Shown here piece by piece: positions 4,922-12,659 of a stretch of DNA of 16,603 nt. Both the position numbers and the translations under genes were made by a program. The notes beneath the pieces were generated by a model. That model was not told where the DNA came from and did no database searches. It saw only the letters and a list, made by a program, of their open reading frames with translations. Positions within the stretch are counted from its first letter, which is position 1; each line of letters opens with the position of its first letter. The DNA is from Rickettsiella sp. Its GTDB lineage: Bacteria; Pseudomonadota; Gammaproteobacteria; Diplorickettsiales; Diplorickettsiaceae. The stretch lies in assembly GCA_031119195.1 (NCBI GenBank), contig JAVHYG010000018.1:1-16603 (forward strand), given 5' to 3'.

Positions 4922-7528
4922 ATGAGCCTTAATAAATTAACAAGCCAGTTTCAAGCGGCTTTAGCAGAATCACAATCACTTGCTGTGGGCCGTGATAATG
5001 CTTTTATCGAGCCTATTCATTTAATGAAGGCATTGATATCACAAGAAAATGGAACGGTGAGACCCTTGCTAACTAAGGCAAATGTTAACTCAAGTGAATT
5101 AATGAAAAGCTTGGATGAAGCCATCGATCGTTTACCTAACGTTCAAGCTGCAAAACCCGGTGAAATCTATCCTTCCAATGATTTGACGCGTTTACTTAAT
5201 GTGACTGATAAGTTGGCTCAACAACGTAAGGATGACTATATTTCTAGCGAACTATTTGTTTTAGCGGCAGTTGATGACAAAAGTGTACTTGGCGATTTAT
5301 TACGCAAAGTAGGCGCAACAAAAGCAGCGCTTGAAGAAGCGATTGAGGGTATTCGTGGCGGAGAAGGTGTTAGTGATCCCGAAGCTGAAGGACGCCGTGG
5401 CGCGTTAGAAAAATTTACCATTGATTTAACAATCCAAGCTGCCAAAGGAAAATTGGATCCAGTGATAGGACGTGATGATGTAATTCGTCGAACGATACAA
5501 GTATTACAAAGACGAACTAAAAATAATCCTGTACTGATTGGGGAACCTGGGGTGGGAAAAACAGCGGTAGTAGAAGGGCTAGCGCAACGTATCATTAATC
5601 ATGAAGTGCCGGAGGGTTTAAAAAATAAACGTTTACTGGCCTTAGATATGGGCGCATTGATTGCCGGAGCGAAATATCGCGGTGAATTTGAAGAACGCCT
5701 AAAAGCAGTACTCACTGAACTTGCTAAGCAAGAAGGACAAATTATTTTATTTATAGATGAACTGCATACAATGGTCGGTGCTGGAAAAGCAGAAGGTGCG
5801 ATGGATGCCGGAAATATGTTAAAACCAACCCTAGCAAGGGGTCAGTTGCATTGTATAGGCGCAACAACGTTAAATGAATATCGTAACTACATTGAAAAAG
5901 ATGCGGCGTTAGAACGACGTTTCCAAAAGATTTTGGTCGACGAGCCCAGCGTCGAAGACACTGTTGCTATTTTACGTGGTTTAAAGCAGCGTTATGAGAT
6001 TCATCATGGTGTAGAAATTACAGATTCCGCTATTTTGGCCGCAGCTACATTATCACATCGCTACATTTCAGATAGAAATTTGCCTGATAAAGCCATCGAT
6101 CTTATTGATGAAGCAGCGAGTCGTATTCGTATTGAAATTGATTCCAAGCCAGAAGTGTTGGATCGTTTACACAGGCGTTTAATTCAATTAAAAATTGAAC
6201 GCGAAGCACTAAGAAAAGAAACGGATACTGCTTCGAAAAAGCGTTTACAAAACTTAGAGAAAGAGATTGTTGAACTAGAAAAAAAATATGCGGATTTAAA
6301 TGAAATATGGAAAGCTGAAAAAGCGACATTACAAGGGGAACAAAAAATAAAGAGCGATCTTGAAAAGGCACAGTTCGAGTTAGAAAAAGCCCGACGTTCG
6401 GGCGATCTAAACAAAATGTCCGAGTTGCAATACGGTCAAATTCCTAGCCTAGAAAAACAACTACAAGAAGCGCGCTTAATGGAAAAGAAGGAAACCAATT
6501 TAGTACGGAATAAAGTGACAGAAAAAGAAATTGCAGAAATTGTTTCTAAATGGACGGGTATTCCTGTATCGAAAATGTTGGAGGGAGAACGGGAAAAATT
6601 ATTACATATGGAAGAAGCGTTACATCAACGCGTGATTGGACAAGATGAGGCAATTAAAGTTGTTTCTAATGCGATTCTACGTTCTCGTGCAGGATTAGCT
6701 GATCCAAACCGACCGATTGGTTCGTTTATTTTTTCAGGTCCTACCGGAGTGGGTAAAACAGAAGTTTGTAAGGCTTTGGCTGGATTTCTATTTGATTCAG
6801 ACGAAGCAATGGTGCGTCTCGATATGTCTGAATTTATGGAAAAGCATTCTGTTGCTCGTTTAATTGGCGCACCTCCTGGCTATGTTGGCTATGAAGAAGG
6901 TGGTTATCTAACGGAAGCAGTGCGTCGCAAGCCTTATTCTGTCGTATTGTTAGATGAGATTGAAAAAGCCCATGCTGATGTCTTTAATATTTTATTGCAA
7001 GTGCTAGAGGATGGTCGTTTAACAGATGGTCATGGGCGAACTGTAGATTTTCGTAACACAGTGGTAGTGATGACATCTAATTTAGGTTCGCAGTTGATTC
7101 AAGAATTGGCTAGCAAAGAGGACTATGCAACATTAAAGACAACGATTATGGAAATAATCTCGCAGCATTTTCGTCCGGAATTTATTAATCGAGTCGATGA
7201 AGTTGTTGTATTTCACGCCCTTACAGAAAAACAAATTCATAAAATTACATCTATTCAGTTGGAACGTTTACGACAACGTCTACGTGAACGTGATTTACAA
7301 TTAGAAGTGAGTGAAGCAGCCATCGATCATATTGCTGCGATTGGATACGATCCTGTGTACGGGGCCAGACCACTAAAACGTGCTATTCAACAAGAATTAG
7401 AAAATCCGATTTCACGTACACTCATTGAAGGTAAATTTGTTGCAGGCGATACAATAATAGTAAATTATACAAATGATAAAATGATTATAACCAGTAAAAA
7501 TAAGAAAAAAAGTAAAACTATAAGCTAA
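4922..7528 (+). CDS. clpB: ATP-dependent disaggregase ClpB
   Basis: A Hsp100/ClpB chaperone of 868 residues (E. coli 857). As a cytosolic hexamer it threads aggregated proteins through its pore together with DnaK. N-domain about 1-145; AAA1 with Walker A GEPGVGKT (207-214), pore loop KYRG (251-254), Walker B LFIDE (276-280) and Arg fingers 332-333; coiled-coil middle domain about 405-525, the mark of ClpB over ClpA; AAA2 with Walker A GPTGVGKT (606-613), pore loop GYVGY (653-657), Walker B VLLDE (675-679) and sensor-2 GAR (814-816). There is no ClpP-binding IGL/F loop expected for ClpA/ClpX. The start is set by AAGAGGG at 4911-4917 and by a match to the E. coli N-terminus. The C-terminal tail (KKKSKTIS) is Lys-rich. 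The short-form internal start is not kept (GTT at codon 150). Regulation is probably heat shock through the structured leader. Confidence 0.98.
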   Translation: MSLNKLTSQFQAALAESQSLAVGRDNAFIEPIHLMKALISQENGTVRPLLTKANVNSSELMKSLDEAIDRLPNVQAAKPGEIYPSNDLTRLLNVTDKLAQQRKDDYISSELFVLAAVDDKSVLGDLLRKVGATKAALEEAIEGIRGGEGVSDPEAEGRRGALEKFTIDLTIQAAKGKLDPVIGRDDVIRRTIQVLQRRTKNNPVLIGEPGVGKTAVVEGLAQRIINHEVPEGLKNKRLLALDMGALIAGAKYRGEFEERLKAVLTELAKQEGQIILFIDELHTMVGAGKAEGAMDAGNMLKPTLARGQLHCIGATTLNEYRNYIEKDAALERRFQKILVDEPSVEDTVAILRGLKQRYEIHHGVEITDSAILAAATLSHRYISDRNLPDKAIDLIDEAASRIRIEIDSKPEVLDRLHRRLIQLKIEREALRKETDTASKKRLQNLEKEIVELEKKYADLNEIWKAEKATLQGEQKIKSDLEKAQFELEKARRSGDLNKMSELQYGQIPSLEKQLQEARLMEKKETNLVRNKVTEKEIAEIVSKWTGIPVSKMLEGEREKLLHMEEALHQRVIGQDEAIKVVSNAILRSRAGLADPNRPIGSFIFSGPTGVGKTEVCKALAGFLFDSDEAMVRLDMSEFMEKHSVARLIGAPPGYVGYEEGGYLTEAVRRKPYSVVLLDEIEKAHADVFNILLQVLEDGRLTDGHGRTVDFRNTVVVMTSNLGSQLIQELASKEDYATLKTTIMEIISQHFRPEFINRVDEVVVFHALTEKQIHKITSIQLERLRQRLRERDLQLEVSEAAIDHIAAIGYDPVYGARPLKRAIQQELENPISRTLIEGKFVAGDTIIVNYTNDKMIITSKNKKKSKTIS

Positions 7529-7594
7529 ATAGTTTAGCGTGTGTAATGTTTCGACTAGCTAACAATAGACAAGTTTTTTGAATACTCCCTTGCG

Positions 7595-8386
7595 TTATCT
7601 TAAATTTTTTCGTTCCAAGGCCGTCCAGTTTCGATAGATTTCTGATTTTGTAAGGGACATTGGATATTTAATAATCTCAAAATACGGTGAATAATCGAAA
7701 TCTTTGGGTGTAAATAAACGAGGGTTTCCTTTGGAAAATTTTAATATGGGCCCCTCATGTTCTATTCTAGGCATTATTGGAAAATCAACGGATTGAAAGG
7801 CTTCTGTGAGTAATACCGCACAACTTTCTTTTGCGCTGCCTCCGGGTTTGTAATTAAATAAAGTGGAGTGCCATTTTCGTGGTAATAGCGGCCAGGGTAA
7901 TAAAAACCGACCAAGGTCAAAAATTTGTCGAAAATCATACTCTCTGCCTAAATGCATTATCGTATAATTAATTACTTTTTGTGCCTCTTCGTGCGCAATA
8001 TTTTTTGGTCGGCAGATGCGTATATGTTCCTTAGTATATTTAGTTAAAGGTGAAATGAGTGTGCCTTCTCCTAATAGACTTTCAATGATAAGTTGATCAC
8101 GAGTATCGCCTTGATAAAATTCATTTATTTTATTTTGCATCTTTTTATTTTCTATATCATAAATTCGTCCAATATAAAGTGCAGCATGTGACCAGGAAGT
8201 TTGGGTAATAAGTTTTATAATTTGACTGATGCGCTTTCGACCCTCTATAAGCAATACATCACAGGGGCGTAGTTCGTGCTTGAGTTTATTAAAATCGCTG
8301 AGTGGAAAAGTCCGAATGGGCTCAACTTCTTGGTTAAGCCAATGGATGAAAGTATTGAGTATCCTGTTAGAACATTTAACTTTCAT
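7595..8386 (-). CDS. Permuted papain-like enzyme (YiiX/YaeF, C92 family)
   Basis: A 263-residue protein with the order of a circularly permuted papain/NlpC-P60 fold (PF05708 type): LRPCDVLLIEGRKRI (39-53), then WSHAALYIG with candidate catalytic His67, IES with Glu102, and much later GGSAKESCAVLLTEAF with candidate nucleophile Cys189. In ordinary papains Cys precedes His; the reversed order is diagnostic. Family members are amidases or lipid/peptide hydrolases whose substrates are mostly undefined. The G-R-x-Y-D-F segment (147-152) is also typical. I see no signal peptide or lipobox in this start, so it is probably cytosolic unless exported otherwise. A strong ribosome site AAGGAA (8391-8396 on the plus map) sits 4 nt from the ATG. 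It is convergent with clpB and preceded by three stem-loops. Fold assignment likely; reaction unknown. Confidence 0.75.
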   Translation of the reverse strand: MKVKCSNRILNTFIHWLNQEVEPIRTFPLSDFNKLKHELRPCDVLLIEGRKRISQIIKLITQTSWSHAALYIGRIYDIENKKMQNKINEFYQGDTRDQLIIESLLGEGTLISPLTKYTKEHIRICRPKNIAHEEAQKVINYTIMHLGREYDFRQIFDLGRFLLPWPLLPRKWHSTLFNYKPGGSAKESCAVLLTEAFQSVDFPIMPRIEHEGPILKFSKGNPRLFTPKDFDYSPYFEIIKYPMSLTKSEIYRNWTALERKNLR

Positions 8387-8409
8387 ACAATTCCTTGACG
8401 TAATTTTTA

Positions 8410-8451
8410 AGCCAAAAAAAAGTTTACACCTATAGTAATTAAATTTTGGCT
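8410..8451. repeat. Inverted repeat 1 of 3 upstream of the C92 gene
   Basis: AGCCAAAA (8410-8417) and TTTTGGCT (8444-8451) form a perfect 8-bp inverted repeat with a 26-nt loop, just upstream of the C92-family gene start. It could be an operator or a leader hairpin of that gene. Confidence 0.4.
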
Positions 8452-8465
8452 GCGTTACCGCTTAA

Positions 8466-8501
8466 CTGCAACCCTCATATATATTAATACTATGGTTGCA
8501 G
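8466..8501. repeat. Inverted repeat 2 of 3 between purB and the C92 gene
   Basis: CTGCAACC (8466-8473) and GGTTGCAG (8494-8501) form a perfect, relatively GC-rich 8-bp inverted repeat around a 20-nt AT-rich loop. No T-run follows on either strand, so it is not a standard terminator. A regulator site or an RNA stem is possible. Confidence 0.5.
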
Positions 8502-8508
8502 CATTTCG

Positions 8509-8548
8509 AAGTGATTTTCTAAAAATTCAATTGCAGAGATAATCACTT
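8509..8548. repeat. Inverted repeat 3 of 3, touching the purB stop
   Basis: AAGTGATT (8509-8516) and AATCACTT (8541-8548) form a perfect 8-bp inverted repeat with a 24-nt loop. Its right arm overlaps the purB stop codon (8547-8549). It may protect or end the purB transcript, though no T-run follows. Confidence 0.4.
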
Positions 8549-9914
8549 AAATTTCTTTAGCTAATTTACTTGCATAACCTAAATAATTAGCAGGAACTAA
8601 TTTAAGTAATTGTTGTTTTACTTCTTCAGAAAGTTTTATTTGGTGGATAAATTGATGTAGCATTTTTTCATCCATTTTTTTACCGCGTGTAAGTTTTTTT
8701 AATTTCTCATAGGGCATTTTAGTTCCATTCTTTCTTAAAATAGTTTGAATAGCCTCTGCAAGAATTTCCCAATGTTGATTCAGATCTGCAGATAATTTTG
8801 ATTCATCAATATCAATTTTTTCTAAACCATTTAATAAATTTTTATAGGCAATTAAGCTGTGTGTGAACCCAACACCTAAATTACGTAACAGTGTGGAGTC
8901 TCTTAAATCTCTTTGCCAACGCGAATTAGGTAAAATTCTAGCAAAATGTTCGTTTAAACTATTAGCTAAACTAAGATTTCCTTCTGCATTTTCAAAATCG
9001 ATGGGGTTTATTTTATGCGGCATTGTTGATGAACCTGTTTCTTCTGCTTTCAATTTTTGTGTAAAATAGCCTAATGAAATATATCCCCACATGTCGGCAC
9101 ATAAATTAATTAAAATCGTGTTTATTCGTTTCAATGCATCGCAGTATTCAGCAATATAATCGTGCGGTTCGATTTGCGTGGTATAAGGGTTCCAAGTTAA
9201 TCCGAGCTTTTCAACAAATTTTTTCGAGATTCTCTGCCAATTAATTTTTGGGTAAGCAATACAATGGGCATTGTAATTACCTACTGCACCATTAAATTTT
9301 CCTAATATTTCTACATGGGCAAATTGTTGTTTCTGACGCATTAAACGATAAGCAAAATTTGCTAATTCTTTGCCCATAGTGGTCGGTATAGCCGCTTGCC
9401 CATGTGTACGGGCAAGCATGGGAAAATTTGCAAGTTCTTTAGCCAATTTTTTTAATTTGTCTATAAGTTTTTCGATGGAGGATAATAAGTATTTTTCACG
9501 TGTTTCTTTCAGCATCAAAGCATAGGCTAGATTGTTAATATCCTCTGAGGTGCAAGCAAAATGGATAAATTCAGAACTTTTGTTCAATTCAAGGTTTGTT
9601 TTTAGTTTCTTTTTTAAAAAATATTCAATAGCCTTAATATCGTGGTTTGTTTTCGCTTCTAACTTTTTAATTTCCTTTGCATGGTTAATACTAAATTTTT
9701 TAACAAGCGTATCAAGTTCTTGCTGTGTTTTTTTAGAAAAAGGTTTAATTTCCTTAATCTGAGGTTCGTTTGCGAGAGTTTGTATCCAGCGAATCTCAAC
9801 TAAAAGTCTAAAGCGAAATAAACCATATTCACTGAATAGTGGGCTTAGTTCCGCTGTTTTATCGAAGTAACGTCCGTCAATAGGAGATATCGCGCTCAAA
9901 GGAGTTAATTGCAC
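8547..9914 (-). CDS. purB: Adenylosuccinate lyase PurB
   Basis: Cleaves fumarate from SAICAR and from adenylosuccinate, two steps of purine/AMP synthesis, as a cytosolic homotetramer of the fumarase/aspartase superfamily. The 455-residue product follows E. coli PurB (456) closely: SPIDGRY near the N-terminus, TSEDINN, ARTHGQ with general acid His171, KFNGAVGNYNAH, and the mobile signature loop GSSTMPHKINPIDFENAEG with catalytic Ser295. I chose GTG at 9912-9914 because GAGG lies 5 nt upstream (9920-9923 on the plus map) and the protein then starts at the family's usual position. The open frame continues to a TTG at 9974, but that 20-residue extension is hydrophobic, unlike the family and lacks a ribosome site. 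Stands alone on the minus strand; no other pur genes are near. Confidence 0.96.
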   Translation of the reverse strand: MQLTPLSAISPIDGRYFDKTAELSPLFSEYGLFRFRLLVEIRWIQTLANEPQIKEIKPFSKKTQQELDTLVKKFSINHAKEIKKLEAKTNHDIKAIEYFLKKKLKTNLELNKSSEFIHFACTSEDINNLAYALMLKETREKYLLSSIEKLIDKLKKLAKELANFPMLARTHGQAAIPTTMGKELANFAYRLMRQKQQFAHVEILGKFNGAVGNYNAHCIAYPKINWQRISKKFVEKLGLTWNPYTTQIEPHDYIAEYCDALKRINTILINLCADMWGYISLGYFTQKLKAEETGSSTMPHKINPIDFENAEGNLSLANSLNEHFARILPNSRWQRDLRDSTLLRNLGVGFTHSLIAYKNLLNGLEKIDIDESKLSADLNQHWEILAEAIQTILRKNGTKMPYEKLKKLTRGKKMDEKMLHQFIHQIKLSEEVKQQLLKLVPANYLGYASKLAKEI

Positions 9915-10045
9915 ACAGACCTCGATAAAAAAAATAGTTGATAAATGATTACATTTTAGCAAGATAAGCGTCAAAATCGTATAATTTCTGCTTTATCTTC
10001 GTATATAATGATATTTAATTTAAATGTAATTTAATTAATAATGCT

Positions 10046-10384
10046 TTAGATTTCATCAGGCCCCTTATCTATGTCAAAGTTTTCAGACTTATCATGTCGC
10101 TTTTCTTTTTCTTTTTTCTTATGTTTATTGATCTGAAGCTCAAGTTTGTCTATCAAAGCATCGATAGCACTATATAAATCTTCAGATTCAGAGCGTGCAT
10201 AAAATTCTATTCCATGTTCATTAACGAGAGCCTTAGCAACTTGTTGTAAATTTTCCAGGCTTAAGGTTATATGTACAGCAGTGGTTTTAGAAGTAATGCG
10301 CTCTAATCGTTTAAACTTATCATCTATGTGTTGTTTTAATGCGCCCGTTACTTTTATGCCATCATTTGTAATAGTAATTTGCAT
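10046..10384 (-). CDS. hpf: Ribosome hibernation promoting factor HPF
   Basis: A short-form HPF/YhbH protein of 112 residues (E. coli HPF 95) that binds the 30S decoding channel in stationary phase and helps form inactive 100S ribosome dimers. The beta-alpha-beta-beta-beta-alpha S30AE domain covers about 1-95: MQITITNDGIKVTGALKQHI at the start, HITLSLEN mid-domain, and SEDLYSAIDALIDKLELQI in the last helix. A Lys-rich then acidic tail (about 92-112) extends beyond the usual end. The ribosome site AGAGGG (10391-10396 on the plus map) precedes ATG. In many gammaproteobacteria hpf follows lptB-rpoN. Here it follows lptB with rpoN absent, which supports the identification and marks a local deletion. 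The leader contains competing short hairpins (10433-10470). Confidence 0.92.
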   Translation of the reverse strand: MQITITNDGIKVTGALKQHIDDKFKRLERITSKTTAVHITLSLENLQQVAKALVNEHGIEFYARSESEDLYSAIDALIDKLELQINKHKKKEKEKRHDKSENFDIDKGPDEI

Positions 10385-10432
10385 TAGGGACCCTCTTTAT
10401 AAATTTTATTAGAAGTTTCGCGAATAGAACTC

Positions 10433-10470
10433 AGTAAATGAGTTTTACTCTTTCCAAATAATGATTTACT
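10433..10470 (-). promoter_or_regulatory. Competing hairpins in the hpf leader
   Basis: On the minus strand, 49-86 nt before the hpf ATG, two AGTAAA copies (complement of 10444-10449 and 10464-10470) can each pair with the single TTTACT copy (complement of 10433-10439). Loops would be about 5 or 24 nt. The two foldings exclude each other. Stems are short and AT-rich, so a regulatory switch is only a suggestion. Confidence 0.2.
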
Positions 10471-10643
10471 CGTTTAACGCGAAGCGAAACAATGTAAAAT
10501 ACTGTAAACTGAACAGCCATGCTCAGTACATTCGCTTGCCATCTTCCCATTATGTTTCTAAGCTCTAGTATACCGTAGCTTTCACTTCTAAAATAGGAAA
10601 AAGGATTGGGGTTTACCTTTGAGCTCATTATTTAGCGAGTATG

Positions 10644-10667
10644 ACTCAAAAAGCGTGGTTTTTGAGT
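10644..10667. repeat. Perfect 9-bp hairpin between lptB and hpf
   Basis: ACTCAAAAA (10644-10652), loop GCGTGG, then TTTTTGAGT (10659-10667). It is perfect and works on both strands, 105 nt after the lptB stop. There is no T-run after the stem, but the arms contain five-base A/T runs, so it might act as a bidirectional terminator or belong to an inserted repeat. Confidence 0.5.
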
Positions 10668-10771
10668 ACCGTAACGAGCACTTTGTGGGAGGGGTATGTA
10701 ATTAACGGAACGCAGAGAATACTGTGCTTTCTGACCATCATCGCATCAAATGACAACACTTTCTAAAAAAT

Positions 10772-11500
10772 TTAGAGATCGAATTCATGACCCAAGTAAA
10801 CTTCGCGAACGCGTTGATTATTTAATACTTCTTTCGGCGTACCCGCGTAGATGGTTTCACCTTCGCTGACAATATAGGCGCGTTTGCAAATGGTTAGCGT
10901 TTCTCTAACGTTATGATCAGTAATCAATACACCAATGCCACGATGACTAAGATGGGTAATCATACGTTTTATATCAACCACAGAAATGGGATCAATGCCT
11001 GCAAAGGGTTCATCTAATAGCATAAATTTAGGTTCCATTGCTAAAGCACGTGCAATTTCTACACGTCTTCGTTCCCCTCCTGATAAACTTATTCCTAGAG
11101 TATCGCGGATATGGGTAATATGAAATTCGTGAAGTAAATTTTCTAAATGCTGTTTACATTGTGCTTTAGTAAGATCTTTGCGTAATTGAAGGATAGCAAG
11201 AATATTATCGGCAACAGTTAATTTGCGAAATATGGAAGGTTCTTGCGGTAAATAACCTATACCTTCTTTGGCGCGCTTATGCATAGGCAGGTTAGTAATG
11301 TTGCGATTATTAAGTAAAATTTTCCCCTGAGCACTATCAACTAAGCCAACGATAAGATAGAAGCTGGTTGTTTTCCCAGCGCCGTTTGGACCTAATAAAC
11401 CAACGACTTCACCTGGTTCTACTTCAAGTGAGACATTCTTCACCACAACACGGGCATGATAACGTTTTGCTAAATTGATGGCTTGTAGTTTATTACTCAT
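10772..11500 (-). CDS. lptB: LPS export ABC ATPase LptB
   Basis: Cytoplasmic ATPase of the LptB2FG exporter that pulls LPS out of the inner membrane and pushes it along the LptC-LptA bridge. 242 residues (E. coli 241). Walker A GPNGAGKT (37-44), Q-loop Gln86 in GYLPQEPSIF, signature SLSGGERRR (138-146), Walker B FMLLDE (159-164), H-loop His196. The PQEPSIFRKLTV stretch and the C-terminal VREVYLG are typical of LptB. Its ATG overlaps the lptA stop by 4 nt (11497-11500), so translation is probably coupled. lptF and lptG are not in the window. Confidence 0.96.
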   Translation of the reverse strand: MSNKLQAINLAKRYHARVVVKNVSLEVEPGEVVGLLGPNGAGKTTSFYLIVGLVDSAQGKILLNNRNITNLPMHKRAKEGIGYLPQEPSIFRKLTVADNILAILQLRKDLTKAQCKQHLENLLHEFHITHIRDTLGISLSGGERRRVEIARALAMEPKFMLLDEPFAGIDPISVVDIKRMITHLSHRGIGVLITDHNVRETLTICKRAYIVSEGETIYAGTPKEVLNNQRVREVYLGHEFDL

Positions 11501-12039
11501 GAGTGCATAGATTGAATTGGAGCCAATAGAATTTTGGTATGCCCTTCTTTAGATAAAGGGGAACCTACTGTTTTTTTCTTAAAATCATAATTAATTTGTG
11601 GTCCTTGGAAGTGGTTTCGGCCTTGGATAATTTGAGCATTTCCGACGGCCTCTAAGCAATCTTTTAGCGGATAATAATAGATAGTGTCTCCAGTAGCAAT
11701 CAACTTTGGCCTATTATTAAAAACGAGCGCCTGATAACACGCGGGATGTCCAATGGCTATAATCTTGAGGATTTGACCTTGTTTGTTAGAATAACTGATT
11801 GCATATTCGGCAGTAAGAATTCGTGTTCCTTGGGTTAACTTAATATGTCCTTCATAAATTCCAATATGGGTCTCATTATTAAATTTTAGGGTATCTGCGT
11901 CAACATTGATGAGTTGTTGGTTATCGAAGTCGTTTGCATAAGTGGTAGAACAAAAAAATAAAGTTATTAGTGTCAAACTCAAAAATAGCATTTTTTTAAA
12001 ATTTTCTTGTATTCTCTTTAAGAACGCTTGTTCCCGCAT
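11497..12039 (-). CDS. lptA: Periplasmic LPS bridge protein LptA
   Basis: OstA/LptA-domain protein of 180 residues (E. coli 185) that forms the beta-jellyroll bridge carrying LPS across the periplasm. Residues 1-17 are a basic n-region and about 17-32 the hydrophobic core; signal peptidase I cleavage is likely after STTYA (35). The domain then shows IYEGHIKLTQGTRIL and GNAQIIQG, characteristic of the family. GAGG lies just upstream of ATG at 12039, which favours this start over Met17, although Met17 would give a more ordinary signal peptide. 11 nt after lptC and overlapping lptB by 4 nt, so lptCAB form one transcription unit. Confidence 0.92.
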   Translation of the reverse strand: MREQAFLKRIQENFKKMLFLSLTLITLFFCSTTYANDFDNQQLINVDADTLKFNNETHIGIYEGHIKLTQGTRILTAEYAISYSNKQGQILKIIAIGHPACYQALVFNNRPKLIATGDTIYYYPLKDCLEAVGNAQIIQGRNHFQGPQINYDFKKKTVGSPLSKEGHTKILLAPIQSMHS

Positions 12040-12050
12040 TTTAACCTCAC

Positions 12051-12620
12051 TTACTTTTTAGTAGGCTTGAGTTGTCCTTTAACTTGCGATAATAGTTTGA
12101 TAGTTTTTGTATTAAAATCGGCATGCAGACCTACGGCATGAATGACTTGATTTTCCTGGATGATGGCAACAGGTGCAGAAGTTTCAGCTGTTTTTTCTTT
12201 AAGATTAACATTTAAGGTGGATGTTGTTAATGTAGAGCTAGGAAATGTGTTCAGTCCTTTTTTTTGCTTAAGTGTTACATTATCCCAAAGATGTAGAAGA
12301 TTATTATTCTCTTTTAATTTACCATAATGTGCTGAGAGTTCCCATGATTCATTATTTTTTAAAAATAGATTAAATAATGGTTTCGAGAGAGAGATACTAT
12401 CGTCTAGAGGATAGTGTACGGACAGTGGAGTTTTTAATTGGTCATAAAGATTCCCTTCAATATCCGTATGAAAAATAATAACTTCTGTCGCATAAGCATC
12501 AGGTAGATGTCGCGCCGTAAATTTATTGACAGGGCGTGTGATTTGCTGCCAAGTATACCACGTTCCCAATAAGATCAATGAGATGAGAATCAGGTTAATA
12601 AATAATGTTTTAGAAAACAT
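12051..12620 (-). CDS. lptC: LPS assembly protein LptC
   Basis: Inner-membrane protein of 189 residues (E. coli 191) with one N-terminal membrane helix (about 5-22) and a periplasmic LptC/OstA-like domain that takes LPS from LptB2FG and passes it to LptA. Sequence conservation in this family is low. The assignment rests on the architecture (short cytoplasmic start, membrane helix, beta-rich domain with VTLKQ and TAETSAPVAI strands) and on the position directly before lptA and lptB. No clear Shine-Dalgarno precedes the ATG. 39 nt after kdsD; in E. coli kdsC lies between the two. Confidence 0.88.
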   Translation of the reverse strand: MFSKTLFINLILISLILLGTWYTWQQITRPVNKFTARHLPDAYATEVIIFHTDIEGNLYDQLKTPLSVHYPLDDSISLSKPLFNLFLKNNESWELSAHYGKLKENNNLLHLWDNVTLKQKKGLNTFPSSTLTTSTLNVNLKEKTAETSAPVAIIQENQVIHAVGLHADFNTKTIKLLSQVKGQLKPTKK

Positions 12621-12659
12621 GCTAGTTTACTGGGAAATTAACGTGTATTTAAATGCTAG

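Larger units (their letters stand above)
10385..10771. other. lptB-hpf spacer in place of rpoN, repeat-like
   Basis: This 387-bp gap stands where rpoN lies in related gene orders. I see no sigma-54 motifs in any minus-strand frame, so it is not a simple rpoN remnant. A 65-codon minus frame (ATG at 10628, TGA ending at 10431) has no ribosome site, an odd composition (MGRWQANVLSMAVQFTVFYI within it) and no known family. I regard it as non-genic, perhaps part of a dispersed intergenic repeat that entered when rpoN was lost. Parts of the stretch look less AT-rich than other gaps. A strong 9-bp hairpin lies at 10644-10667. Confidence 0.35.

Noticed and set aside
9915..9974. TTG-initiated N-terminal extension of PurB
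   Set aside because: No ribosome site, a hydrophobic composition foreign to PurB, and a better GTG with GAGG at 9914.
9977..10009. Direct repeats TCGTATAAT and TCGTATATAAT upstream of purB
   Set aside because: Promoter-like AT words 22 bp apart, but the second differs by two bases in AT-rich DNA and no matching -35 was found; too weak to call.
10431..10628. 65-codon minus frame between lptB and hpf as a real gene
   Set aside because: No ribosome binding site, no known family and unusual composition; more likely repeat-like intergenic DNA.
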